From Bacteroidales bacterium (GTDB lineage: Bacteria > Bacillota > Clostridia > Lachnospirales > Lachnospiraceae), in contig JAMPFJ010000004.1 of the NCBI GenBank assembly GCA_023664535.1, positions 1-64,000 on the forward strand: a stretch of 64,000 bases of DNA, in the 5' to 3' direction. Shown piece by piece: positions 27,563-36,374 of the stretch (position 1 is its first letter; every line of letters starts with the position of its first letter). Under the pieces are notes generated by a model. It was not told the DNA's origin, did no database searches, and saw nothing but the letters and a program-made list of their open reading frames with translations. The position numbers were made by a program, and so were the translations under genes.

Positions 27563-27700
27563 CTACTTTTTCTCCAAAAAAGCAATATCAAATTCTATTT
27601 TTTTCTCATTTTCCGGTAATATTTTATTTGCCTGCCAAATGCGGGCAATCCCAATATCTCCAGCGAACACCGGTACAGGTATACCTGCACCGGCATTCAT
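27563..27700 (-). pseudogene. Possible remnant or small ORF downstream of rplT
   Basis: An open stretch of 45 codons (MNAGAGIPVPVFAGDIGIAR at its start, ending AFLEKK) lies between rplT and tRNA-Leu, in the same frame as rplT after its stop. The composition looks protein-like, resembling the tail of a larger protein, but the start has no properly spaced ribosome site. I do not recognise the family. A decayed gene end is the best guess. It could also be non-coding. Confidence 0.3.
27670..27693. repeat. 24-base near-perfect palindrome
   Basis: CCGGTACAGGTATACCTG followed by CACCGG: palindromic around GTATAC with one mismatched pair. There is no T run. It lies in the rplT-tRNA intergenic stretch and within the possible small ORF. 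Confidence 0.6.
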
Positions 27701-27736
27701 CCTCAAACCGTCCACGTAGATAAACTCACCCGTAAA

Positions 27737-28093
27737 TTATGCCAGCTTTGCCTTTGCAACCTCTACAAGCTTTGCAAATCCCTCTGCGTCAGATACTGCT
27801 AATTCCGCAAGCATCTTTCTGTTCATATCAATACCGGCTAATTTAAGTCCATACATAAACTTACTGTAGGATAACCCGTTTAATCTTGCCGCTGCATTGA
27901 TACGGGCAATCCACAAACGTCTGAACTGTCTCTTTCTCTGCTTTCTTCCAGCATATGCAGAAGTAAGTGCTCTCATGACAGATTGTTTTGCTACTCTATA
28001 CTGTTTAGACCTTGCTCCTCTGTAACCCTTTGCGAGCTTTAATGTTCTGTTATGTCTCTTTTTTGCGCCTACGCCGCCTTTAACTCTTGCCAT
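27737..28093 (-). CDS. rplT: Large ribosomal subunit protein bL20
   Basis: A basic 118-residue protein that binds 23S rRNA early in 50S assembly. It has the expected [22 protein letters not shown] start and the [19 protein letters not shown] region near 78-97. In Firmicutes it also represses its own operon by binding the infC leader. It is the last gene of infC-rpmI-rplT. Confidence 0.98.
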   Translation of the reverse strand: MARVKGGVGAKKRHNRTLKLAKGYRGARSKQYRVAKQSVMRALTSAYAGRKQRKRQFRRLWIARINAAARLNGLSYSKFMYGLKLAGIDMNRKMLAELAVSDAEGFAKLVEVAKAKLA

Positions 28094-28120
28094 CTTAAAT
28101 TCCTCCTAATTCTATCCATC

Positions 28121-28318
28121 TTACAGATAAGGTAAAATCTTCTTCATTACCTTTTCATTTGTTTTATCCATTATTGTCGCTTTTCTGAGATTTCTCTTTC
28201 TCTTAGCCGTTTTTTTCGTTAAGATGTGGCTCTTGTAAGCTTTATTTCTTTTTAAACTACCACTTCCGGTCTTCTTAAAACGTTTAGCTGCTGCTCTGTT
28301 TGTCTTTAATTTTGGCAT
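28121..28318 (-). CDS. rpmI: Large ribosomal subunit protein bL35
   Basis: A 65-residue basic protein of the 50S subunit ([20 protein letters not shown] start, MKKILPYL end). The start is the ATG at 28318 with GGAGGAAATAAAA upstream. A longer open frame to 28414 is not used. It sits between infC and rplT as usual. Confidence 0.97.
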   Translation of the reverse strand: MPKLKTNRAAAKRFKKTGSGSLKRNKAYKSHILTKKTAKRKRNLRKATIMDKTNEKVMKKILPYL

Positions 28319-28447
28319 TTTTATTTCCTCCTTAAATGTCTTTTCTCTCTTATATATGTTCGGAGCCCTGTTCCTCCATGCTGCTTTGCGGGAACCTGTT
28401 CCACTATATAACATTGATTCACCCTGTCCCTTTTTTCAGGCAGATAC

Positions 28448-28954
28448 TCATTTTTTCTCGGAAAGAAACATAATCATACTTCTTCCCTCAAATTTTGCCG
28501 GTTTATCAACAACGGCAACATCCTCAAGCTGTTTGGCAAAATCATCCAGAATCACCTTACTCTGATTGACATGGGCAAGCTCTCTTCCCCGGAACCTTAA
28601 CGTAACCTTTACCTTATCTCCCTTAGAAAGAAACTTTCTTGCCTGATTGACCTTCGTATTCAAATCATTGGTATCAATATTCGGGGATAAGCGAACCTCT
28701 TTGATATCAATTATCTTCTGCTTCTTCTTTGCTTCTTTCTCTTTTCTTGCAAGCTCATAGCGGTATTTTCCATAATCAATAATCTTGCATACCGGCGGCT
28801 TTGCCCCGGGAGCAATCTTTACCAAATCAAGCTCAGCCTCTCTCGCCAGTTTCATTGCCTCCTTAACCGGCATAATTCCTAACTGCTCACCATCTGTTCC
28901 AATCAGACGAACTTCCTTATCACGAATCTGCTCATTAATCATTAACTCGCTAAT
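28448..28954 (-). CDS. infC: Translation initiation factor IF-3, AUU start
   Basis: IF-3 keeps the 30S subunit free of 50S and proofreads the start codon. The N-domain begins SELMINEQIRDKEVRLIG and the C-domain carries the PNIDTNDLNTKV and KVKVTLRFRGRE stretches. The best start is ATT at 28954: GGAGG ends 9 bases before it, the next ATG is too far away (21 bases), and the upstream in-frame TTG precedes the Shine-Dalgarno site. A non-standard AUU start is the classic feature by which IF-3 limits its own synthesis. The mature length is then about 168 residues. An L20-type attenuator lies upstream. Confidence 0.95.
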   Translation of the reverse strand: MSELMINEQIRDKEVRLIGTDGEQLGIMPVKEAMKLAREAELDLVKIAPGAKPPVCKIIDYGKYRYELARKEKEAKKKQKIIDIKEVRLSPNIDTNDLNTKVNQARKFLSKGDKVKVTLRFRGRELAHVNQSKVILDDFAKQLEDVAVVDKPAKFEGRSMIMFLSEKK

Positions 28955-29026
28955 GGCTCTGTACCTCCATATCAAATGTTTTCAAAACTCTCTGTTCTTT
29001 TATCGCTGACATCCGCATCCGTTTCC

Positions 29027-29060
29027 AAAAAAAGAAGTGAATAGCATAACTATCCACTTC
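29027..29060 (-). promoter_or_regulatory. Leader attenuator (L20-type) of infC-rpmI-rplT
   Basis: On the minus strand GAAGTGGATAG pairs with CTATTCACTTC around TTATG and is followed by seven T bases, an intrinsic terminator about 80 bases before infC. Located in a leader of about 200 bases, it matches the known Firmicutes design in which L20 binding favours termination. The antiterminator pairing was not worked out here. Confidence 0.8.
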
Positions 29061-29162
29061 CATTAGAAAAAAACCATTTACTCTTCTAATATTAACCCGA
29101 GTCGCCATTGCGCTGAGGTGAGAGCGGATACTCTGCTTGATTGTCTGTCATACGACTTGAAT

Positions 29163-29191
29163 AGAGTACCATATAACTCTATGCAAGTCAA
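29163..29191 (-). promoter_or_regulatory. Predicted promoter of infC-rpmI-rplT
   Basis: Minus strand TTGACT (29186-29191), 17 bases, TACTCT (29163-29168). It gives a leader of roughly 200 bases before infC, long enough for the structured attenuator. Confidence 0.7.
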
Positions 29192-29210
29192 GATAAAATT
29201 ATACTTTTTT

Positions 29211-31346
29211 CTATTTTTCTGCGGTAGCCGGTTCAAAGACATTATGAATTATCGCATCTTCTTCCTCTGCATAGGCCTTTTCCATTGCCAAGCGGCAAAA
29301 TTCATCCTGGGCACAGATTTTCTCCAGTCCCCGCAAGTCCTGTTTTGCATATTCCCGTCCGTCCGGCTGTAAAATATGCGCCTTCAGCGTATCATTGAGC
29401 TGTATCTTCAAAATGCCGATAACATCCCTTTTTAACTGCTCGTCTTCAATCGGGAAAGTGATTTCCACCCGCTTATCCAGATTGCGCGGCATCCAGTCCG
29501 CACTTCCCATATAAACGTCCTCAAATCCTTCGTTGTAGAAGTAAAAAATTCTGGAATGCTCCAAAAAGTTACCGACAATGGAGCGCACGGTCACGTTTTC
29601 CGAAATCTCGGGAATACCGGTTTTTAAGCAGCATATTCCCCGGATAATCAAATCAATCTTTACTCCCGCTGCACTTGCCCGGTAAAGCGCTTCAATAATC
29701 GCCGGGTCGCAAAGCGAATTCATTTTTGCTACAATCCTTGCCTTCTTACCTTTTCTGGCATTTTCCGCCTCCCTGTCTATCAGCATCAGAAAACGGTCCT
29801 TTAACCATATCGGTGCAACCATCAGCTTATTCCAAACCGGAGGCTCCGAATATCCGGACAGCATATTAAACACTGCCGTCGCATCCTCCCCGATAGCGTC
29901 GTTACAGGTAAGCAGACCCATATCCGTGTAGAGCTTTGCCGTTACATCATTGTAATTCCCCGTTCCCAGATGTACATATCTGCGTATACCGTCCTCTTCC
30001 CGTCTCACCACCAGCGCAATCTTGGAATGCGTCTTAAGCCCGACCAGGCCGTAAATTACATGACAGCCTGCCTTTTCCAGCATTTTTGCCCACCCGATAT
30101 TGTTTTCCTCATCAAACCGCGCCTTTAATTCCACAAGTACAGTTACCTGCTTTCCGTTCTCTGCGGCTCTCGCCAGCGAGGCGACAATCGGGGAATTTCC
30201 GCTGACACGGTACAACGTCTGCTTGATTGCCAGCACATTGGGGTCATTTGCCGCCTGGGAAATGAAATCCACCACCGGCGTAAATTCATAATACGGATGA
30301 TGTAATAAAATGTCATGCTCCCTGATTTGTTCAAAAATACCGCGTTCCCTGTCCAATCCCGGAACCGGCTGCGGCGTAAATTTCGGCAGTTTAAACGCAT
30401 CAAACCCGTCAAGCCCGTAAGCCTTCATCAAAAAGGTCAAATCAAGGGGACCCTTAATCTTATACACATAGTTCTCATCCACCTTGAGCTGCTCCATCAG
30501 CTTCCGCTGCAAACGCTTATCCATGGAGTCCGCCACCTCGAGGCGGATAACCTCTCCCCATTGCCTCCTCTTAATCTGCTTTTCAATCTCCTTTAGCAAA
30601 TCCGCCGCATCCTCCTCGTCAATGGTCAAATCTGCGTTCCGCATAACCCGATACGGATGGGCGCTTAAAATCGTATAATTCAGGAACAATTTATCCAGAT
30701 TCCGCTCGATTACCTCCTCCAGCAGAATAATGGTCGTGTTATTTTCCTCCTCCGAAGGAATTTCAATAATCCGCGGAAGCACGCTGGGCACCTGAACCGT
30801 AGCGATATCCACCACATTTTCTCTTTTTTTATCCTTAATTAACGCCCCGATATTCAGCGATTTGTTCTGAATAAGGGGAAAGGGTCTTGACTGGTCTACC
30901 GCCATCGGCGTCAGCACCGGATATATATTGTTCACAAAATACTCATCCACATATGCCGCCTGCCTGCTATTTAATTCTTCATGGCTGCGAATCAGCTTAA
31001 GTCCGTTTTTTTCCATCTGCGGCAATAACTGGCGGTTCAGCGTTTTATACTGCTCTGCCATAAATGCCTTCGCCTCCGGCAAAATCGCATCAAGCTGTTC
31101 GCCGGGCGTCATTCCTGCAATATCCTGCTTTGTATATCCCGCATGAACCATATCCATCAAGGAAGCAATGCGAATCATAAAAAACTCGTCCAGATTGGAG
31201 GCGGTAATGCTTAGGAATTTCATCCGTTCAAAAAGCAGAATACTCTTATCCTTTGCTTCCGCAAGAATCCGCTTGTTGAACTGCAGCCATGAAAGCTCTC
31301 GGTTTTCCAGATATTCGGGTTTTAAATATTTACTCTTCTCTTTCAT
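29211..31346 (-). CDS. ppk: Polyphosphate kinase
   Basis: PPK1-type enzyme that builds polyphosphate from ATP reversibly. The N-terminal domain has ELSWLQFNKRILAEA and the LDEFFMIR motif; the phospho-accepting His lies in THSKIALVVRRE, with the second catalytic stretch YVHLGTGNYN and the C-terminal SADWMPRNLDKRVE. It starts at the ATG at 31346, 4 bases past the ppx stop and 11 after AAGGAG, rather than at the GTG four codons upstream. ppx lies directly before it, so synthesis and breakdown are made from one transcript. Confidence 0.96.
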   Translation of the reverse strand: MKEKSKYLKPEYLENRELSWLQFNKRILAEAKDKSILLFERMKFLSITASNLDEFFMIRIASLMDMVHAGYTKQDIAGMTPGEQLDAILPEAKAFMAEQYKTLNRQLLPQMEKNGLKLIRSHEELNSRQAAYVDEYFVNNIYPVLTPMAVDQSRPFPLIQNKSLNIGALIKDKKRENVVDIATVQVPSVLPRIIEIPSEEENNTTIILLEEVIERNLDKLFLNYTILSAHPYRVMRNADLTIDEEDAADLLKEIEKQIKRRQWGEVIRLEVADSMDKRLQRKLMEQLKVDENYVYKIKGPLDLTFLMKAYGLDGFDAFKLPKFTPQPVPGLDRERGIFEQIREHDILLHHPYYEFTPVVDFISQAANDPNVLAIKQTLYRVSGNSPIVASLARAAENGKQVTVLVELKARFDEENNIGWAKMLEKAGCHVIYGLVGLKTHSKIALVVRREEDGIRRYVHLGTGNYNDVTAKLYTDMGLLTCNDAIGEDATAVFNMLSGYSEPPVWNKLMVAPIWLKDRFLMLIDREAENARKGKKARIVAKMNSLCDPAIIEALYRASAAGVKIDLIIRGICCLKTGIPEISENVTVRSIVGNFLEHSRIFYFYNEGFEDVYMGSADWMPRNLDKRVEITFPIEDEQLKRDVIGILKIQLNDTLKAHILQPDGREYAKQDLRGLEKICAQDEFCRLAMEKAYAEEEDAIIHNVFEPATAEK

Positions 31347-31350
31347 CCCT

Positions 31351-32886
31351 TCACACACTCCTTTTCTGCTTTAATACCGGCTTAATTCCGTATACCTGCT
31401 GGAAAAATTCTGCCTTATCGTCAAAAAGCCCTCTCTCCAGCGCCAAATCATACAGCGTATCAATGGTAATCACCAGCTGTTTGTCCTTCACCACAATATG
31501 ATACGAGCTTGCTTTTTGCTTATGCGAACGGTCCATTGCATTTGCCACCTTTAAAATGGCTGCCAGCTTGGCAATTGTCATATAATCCGCCTTGCCGATT
31601 TTACTGCTAATTTCCCGGTAATCCGGTAACGGAACCGAATTATACTGAATCACATTGGCAATCTCCTCCCTTTCCCTATGGGACAATCCCATAATTTCAG
31701 TTGACATAATAATCATATAGGAGTTCCCGCCTGCGCCGTTCATATTGATAAATTTTCCACAGTCGTGAAGCGTTGCTGCTATTTCCAGCTGTAAACGCTC
31801 CTTATCCTTCAGCCCGTGTATTTTCTTTGTCTTGTCAAAAATCATCCCGGCGATAGCCGCCACATTCTGGTTATGCTCCTTATTGCAGCGGTAACGCTTG
31901 GCGAGCTGATGCACAGAGGAACGGATATCATCCTCAAAATTCCGCTTAAATTCCAGCTTCTTTGTTCTCTCCAGCTCATCTACAATAATCCCGTCACACA
32001 AATCTACCGAGGGCGTCCAGATTAAATCCGCCTTCGCCCGCTTAAGGAATATGCTGCAAATCATCGCTGCCGGAAGGAGCAAGGTTGCCCGTTCATAGGG
32101 AATCTTATATTCCTTGGCAAGGTCAGCAGGCGTTTTGCTGACCAATTTTCCGGAAATAAAATTCAGCTGCTCCTCATTTAAATTTTCTTTTATCTCCAGC
32201 TCCGGCACAATCTGAAGCAGATTGGAAATCTCATCCCCAATCGCAATGACATTTTTGATTCCCTTATCGCCTAAATAGTAGTGCTGGAAGGTATCAATCT
32301 CATTGGCGATAAACTCCTCCATTACCCGTTCCAAATGCCGGTTGTCAAACCGGAAAAGCTTCAATCGGTCTCTCACCCGCAACGCTCCGATTGCAATATT
32401 CTGGGTTGCCGTCAGCTTCCCGTTGTTCAGCAGGGAAATCTGGATGCTCCCTGCACCGATATCGACTACCGCCGTACTCTTCTCTACAATCTTGTCAAAA
32501 TTTTCCGTTTTCACGGCAAGACCCTTGTACATCAGAAAACGATGCTCCGAATTACTGAGAATCTTTACCTCAATGCCGGAGCGGAGCTTCAAAAGGTCCA
32601 GTACCATCCGGTTGTTCTTCGCCTCCCTGATGGCGCTGGTCGCATAGGCGCAATACTCCAATGTGCCGTACTCCCGCATTTTTTTGGAAAAGCGGATTAA
32701 AATATCACAAAGCTTTTCCACTGAATCCTGAGAAATATACCCATCCGCATAGGTATCAGAACCCAACTCGATAATGTTACTGACATAATCAAGCTGACGG
32801 TATCCCTTTCTTGTCGTAATTTCAAAAATCTTCATGGATACATCAGTTGAGCCTACATCAATAGCTGCAAATGTTTTGTATGCCAT
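31351..32886 (-). CDS. ppx: Exopolyphosphatase (Ppx/GppA family) with HD domain
   Basis: Removes terminal phosphate from polyphosphate, or from pppGpp in GppA relatives; the two are hard to separate by sequence. The ASKHA phosphatase core covers about residues 1-305 of 511 (AAIDVGSTDVSMKIFEI start, VVDIGAGSIQISLL near 140). The C-terminal HD-like domain has TLHDCGKFINMNG near 375. GGAGGGG precedes the ATG. It is followed by ppk and preceded by pheA. Confidence 0.93.
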   Translation of the reverse strand: MAYKTFAAIDVGSTDVSMKIFEITTRKGYRQLDYVSNIIELGSDTYADGYISQDSVEKLCDILIRFSKKMREYGTLEYCAYATSAIREAKNNRMVLDLLKLRSGIEVKILSNSEHRFLMYKGLAVKTENFDKIVEKSTAVVDIGAGSIQISLLNNGKLTATQNIAIGALRVRDRLKLFRFDNRHLERVMEEFIANEIDTFQHYYLGDKGIKNVIAIGDEISNLLQIVPELEIKENLNEEQLNFISGKLVSKTPADLAKEYKIPYERATLLLPAAMICSIFLKRAKADLIWTPSVDLCDGIIVDELERTKKLEFKRNFEDDIRSSVHQLAKRYRCNKEHNQNVAAIAGMIFDKTKKIHGLKDKERLQLEIAATLHDCGKFINMNGAGGNSYMIIMSTEIMGLSHREREEIANVIQYNSVPLPDYREISSKIGKADYMTIAKLAAILKVANAMDRSHKQKASSYHIVVKDKQLVITIDTLYDLALERGLFDDKAEFFQQVYGIKPVLKQKRSV

Positions 32887-32912
32887 TCACGCACCCCTCC
32901 TAATCCCAATTT

Positions 32913-34058
32913 TTATTTTTCGGAAACAAAGCATCCCAAAATCCGGAAATCCTCCGTTTCCGCCATAATACCCTTCAACGCATTTTTTACTTCATTGTCC
33001 TCAAGCTTCCCCTCAAAATCAATAAAAAAACAATATTCCCACTGTCTGCCGGACATCGGAATGGACTCAATACTGGTCATATTCACATTATTAAAAATAA
33101 AATGTGCTAAAATGTGGTAAAGCGTACCGGAGGTATGGGGCAGGGAAAACGAAATACTGACTTTATTTGCCTTTTCCTCATAAATCTTCTTATTGGAAAC
33201 AATCACAAATCTTGTGGTATTATTATCCGATACATTTAACTGGGGATTCAGAATCTCCAGCCCATAAAGCTCGGCCGCCCGCTCACTGGCAATCGCCGCC
33301 TGGGTCATATCGCCGTCATCATGTACCTTTTTTGCACTTAACGCCGTATTCGCCATGCTCACCTGTTTCCATGCCTTATCCTCCAGATACTCCTTTGCCT
33401 GCATTAAGCCCTGGGGATGGGAAAATACCGTCTGTATGTTTTGCAGCTTCGTTCCCGGAATCCCCAGCAGGCATTGATTTATCCTGACCATCTGTTCACC
33501 CACAATGGACAGTTGATACCTGTCCAGCAAATCATAAATCCCGTTTACAAATCCAGCGCTGGAATTCTCAATCGGAAGCACTCCGTAATCAGCTTTTCCG
33601 GAAGCCACCAGCTTTGCCACGTCAGAAAATTCTTTTACATTGACAGACCGGACAGCCGTACCAAAATAATCCGTCATCGCCTTTTCCGCAAAGGCCCCCG
33701 GAACACCGGCATAGACTACCGTTGTATTCTCTGTCACCTCAAGCTTCAACACCTTGGAAAACAGCTTATCAATGCTGTGGTCCTTATCCCCGATAATGCT
33801 GTACTGATAGCGTCTGGAAACCGACATAATCTGCTGAAACAGTTCCCGTATCCCTTTCGCATTAAATTCGGTGCTCGCCATAGCTCCCAGCTTCTCCAGC
33901 TTTTCCATTTCTCTTTCCCGGTCATATATCGGTTTTCCCGTGGACATTTTATATCTGGCCACCTCCAGCGCCAAATCCATGCGTTTTTCCACAAGCGCAA
34001 CAATCTGCTTATCTACCTCGTCAATTTCCTGCCTCGTTGTTTTCAGGTCCTGTATCAT
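32913..34058 (-). CDS. pheA: Bifunctional chorismate mutase/prephenate dehydratase
   Basis: Converts chorismate to prephenate and then phenylpyruvate for phenylalanine synthesis. The AroQ-type mutase spans about residues 1-90 of 381 (TRQEIDEVDKQIVALVEKRM), the dehydratase about 112-290 (VYAGVPGAFAEKA, LPIENSSAGFVNG, TRFVIVSNK at its end), and the ACT regulatory domain about 303-378, with the ESIP motif in NMTSIESIPMSGRQ for phenylalanine feedback. It lies between folBK and ppx in one run of minus-strand genes. Confidence 0.96.
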   Translation of the reverse strand: MIQDLKTTRQEIDEVDKQIVALVEKRMDLALEVARYKMSTGKPIYDREREMEKLEKLGAMASTEFNAKGIRELFQQIMSVSRRYQYSIIGDKDHSIDKLFSKVLKLEVTENTTVVYAGVPGAFAEKAMTDYFGTAVRSVNVKEFSDVAKLVASGKADYGVLPIENSSAGFVNGIYDLLDRYQLSIVGEQMVRINQCLLGIPGTKLQNIQTVFSHPQGLMQAKEYLEDKAWKQVSMANTALSAKKVHDDGDMTQAAIASERAAELYGLEILNPQLNVSDNNTTRFVIVSNKKIYEEKANKVSISFSLPHTSGTLYHILAHFIFNNVNMTSIESIPMSGRQWEYCFFIDFEGKLEDNEVKNALKGIMAETEDFRILGCFVSEK

Positions 34059-34069
34059 CTCTGCTCTCC

Positions 34070-34942
34070 TTATGTCTGCTGCTCCTTTTTTCCCACTCCG
34101 TTGTCTTCGTCCGCCTTTTTCTGCTCCGCCCTTCTCAATTCCTCCAGCAGCGCCGCCACCGGCTTTCCGAATACCGGATGAACATAATACGGCGCAATTA
34201 CCGCCAGCGGTTCCAGTACAAACAGCCGTTTCGCTATCTCCTTATGGGGCACCGTCAGCTTCTCTTCCATGATAACCTCATCATCATAAAACAAAATATC
34301 AATATCCAGCGTCCGCGGTCCCCAATGGACAAGCCTCTCCCGGTGTGCCGCCTGCTCAATTCCCATAGTAGTTTCCAGCAGCTCTTCCGGTGTTTTTAAC
34401 GTTACAATCTCCAATGCCCCATTTAGAAAATTGTCCTGCTCCACGCCGCCATAGGGCTCCGTCTCCAAATAGTCTGATGCCGCCACCACCTTTGTATCGG
34501 CAAGCCCGTTTAACTGGTCAATGGCAAAATCCAGATAACCTTCCCTGTCCCCCATATTGGAACCGATGGATAAATATACCCGGTGCCATCCCCGCACAAT
34601 GGACACCGCCACCGTATCCATCGTAATCAATACCGGCGCCCACGGCTTTTTCACCGTAATTTCCACTGTCCGGACTATGGGAAAAGCAAGCAAAAGCCTC
34701 TCGGCAATTTCCTCGGCAAGACGTTCAATCAGTCTGTACCTCTCCGTTTCCACCAGCTTTTTGATTAACTGGCAGACTTCCCCATAATCCAGGGATTCCT
34801 TTAAATCATCTGTTTTCCCCGCCTTTCTGGTATTCAGATAAAGCACTGCGCTAACCAGAAACTTTTGCCCGAGAAACGCCTCTTCCTCAAATACTCCATG
34901 ATGACCGAAGGTCTCCAAATCCTTAATGATAATTTGGTCCAT
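34070..34942 (-). CDS. folBK: Fused dihydroneopterin aldolase and HPPK
   Basis: Two consecutive folate enzymes in one 290-residue chain. Residues 1-118 are the aldolase FolB (IKDLETFGHHGVFEEE, then SLDYGEVCQLIKKLVE and VEITVKKPWAPV). Residues 122-280 are 6-hydroxymethyl-7,8-dihydropterin pyrophosphokinase FolK (VYLSIGSNMGDREGYL, GPRTLDIDILFYDDEV). The fusion lets the product pass to the next step and is known in several Firmicutes and other groups. It is directly downstream of folP. Confidence 0.96.
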   Translation of the reverse strand: MDQIIIKDLETFGHHGVFEEEAFLGQKFLVSAVLYLNTRKAGKTDDLKESLDYGEVCQLIKKLVETERYRLIERLAEEIAERLLLAFPIVRTVEITVKKPWAPVLITMDTVAVSIVRGWHRVYLSIGSNMGDREGYLDFAIDQLNGLADTKVVAASDYLETEPYGGVEQDNFLNGALEIVTLKTPEELLETTMGIEQAAHRERLVHWGPRTLDIDILFYDDEVIMEEKLTVPHKEIAKRLFVLEPLAVIAPYYVHPVFGKPVAALLEELRRAEQKKADEDNGVGKKEQQT

Positions 34943-34991
34943 ATATGCTCCCCTCTTCCTTAGGCAAATCCAATATTCCGGATTCGTCCAT

Positions 34992-35801
34992 TTATTTTGC
35001 CTGCAATATTGCCTCCGCCATGCGGAGCCCCCTGATATTGGTTTTCACATCATGAACCCGGAACAGGGAACAGCCTGCCAGCAGTCCCATAACCGACGTA
35101 GCCAGCGTCCCCTCTTCTCTTTCCTCCACCGGCAAACCAAGGGTTAACCCAATCATGGACTTTCTCGAGGTTCCAAGCAAAACCGGATATCCCAGTTCCT
35201 TAATCCGCCCCAAATGGTGCATCAGGCACAGATTCTCTTCCAGACCTTTAGCAAAGCCAATACCCGGGTCCAAAATAATCTTCTGCCTCCCAATTCCTGC
35301 ATTCAATGCCAGATTCACACTCTCCGAAAGCTCCGCCAGCACATCCTCAATCAAATCGGTATACGGCTGCGGCTTGCGGTTATGCATCAGACAGCACGCA
35401 ATATCCGCCTTTGCAATAATTTCCGCCATATGGTTATCCCATTTTAATCCCCAGATATCATTTATTAAATCCACTCCCGCCTGAATCCCTGCTTCTGCCA
35501 CCTCCGGCTTATAGGTGTCCAGCGATACCGGCACGCCAAATTCCTCTTTCAGCCTTGTGATAACCGGACATACCCGCTCCATCTCTTCCTCTGCCGAAAT
35601 CGGGACATGATTCGGTCTTGTGGATTCTCCGCCGACGTCCAGGATGTCCGCACCCTCTTCAACCAGCCTCTCCGCACGGAAAAGTGCCCTGTCCATCTCG
35701 TTATACCTGCCTCCATCTGAAAAGGAATCCGGCGTTACATTCAAAATTCCCATCATATAAAAATGCCGTTCAAAATCAAATTCCCTGTTTCCTATTTTCA
35801 T
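34992..35801 (-). CDS. folP: Dihydropteroate synthase
   Basis: Joins 4-aminobenzoate with the pterin pyrophosphate made by FolK, the sulfonamide target. The 269-residue TIM barrel has GILNVTPDSFSDGG near 18, DVGGESTRPNH near 56, and the lysine region LLGTSRKSMIG near 212. The length is normal. It sits between the HD gene and folBK. Confidence 0.97.
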   Translation of the reverse strand: MKIGNREFDFERHFYMMGILNVTPDSFSDGGRYNEMDRALFRAERLVEEGADILDVGGESTRPNHVPISAEEEMERVCPVITRLKEEFGVPVSLDTYKPEVAEAGIQAGVDLINDIWGLKWDNHMAEIIAKADIACCLMHNRKPQPYTDLIEDVLAELSESVNLALNAGIGRQKIILDPGIGFAKGLEENLCLMHHLGRIKELGYPVLLGTSRKSMIGLTLGLPVEEREEGTLATSVMGLLAGCSLFRVHDVKTNIRGLRMAEAILQAK

Positions 35802-35873
35802 CCCGCCGCTCCTTATTCCGAATCCGGCAACAGCAAAGCCGTTACTCCCACCTGCCGTACAGACCTGCCCCGG

Positions 35874-36368
35874 CTAGTACCAAAGAGCCTTATTCTGCAT
35901 TTCCTCCTGCCAGTAACATTCCTTCCTCGCCTGGCAGTCAAAACAATTCCGGCTCAGCTTATCCGCCCGGTATAGCAGCGCATCTAAGGAGTCGTCCGTT
36001 TCCCATCCCCCTGCGCCGTCCCGGCTGTTATGCCCTTGAATTGCCTCTGTAATCAGCCGGATTTCTTCAATGTCATATCCGCAGTCCGGCAGGATGGTTA
36101 ACGCAAGCCTTACCCCCGCCTCATCATGAGGAGCCTGATTGGCATACTGCTCATATCTTCCGATATCATGAAGAAGCGCCGCCGCATAAACCAAATCCTT
36201 TGCGAAGGAAAGGCTCCGCTCCAGCACCATAATATATAAAATTCTCGCCACATCCAATGCATGCGTCAATCCGTGTCCGCAAAAGATTCTTTCCTGCTCT
36301 GCCTTTTCAATTTGCTTCAAATTCTCCCGGTAAACCGGGTGGTTCATCAGTCGGTCGATTCGCTCCAT
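35874..36368 (-). CDS. HD-domain phosphohydrolase of unknown substrate
   Basis: A 164-residue metal-dependent hydrolase. Metal ligands are seen in GHGLTHALDVAR (about 31-42), LLHDIGRYEQ (about 67-76) and a later Asp in LYRADKLSRNC. A Cys cluster (CFDCQARKEC) near 142-151 may bind an additional metal. It lies 6 bases after folC and before folP, in the place where some folate operons carry folE, so a role in pterin or nucleotide trimming is conceivable but unproven. Confidence 0.85.
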   Translation of the reverse strand: MERIDRLMNHPVYRENLKQIEKAEQERIFCGHGLTHALDVARILYIMVLERSLSFAKDLVYAAALLHDIGRYEQYANQAPHDEAGVRLALTILPDCGYDIEEIRLITEAIQGHNSRDGAGGWETDDSLDALLYRADKLSRNCFDCQARKECYWQEEMQNKALWY

Positions 36369-36374
36369 ATGCCT

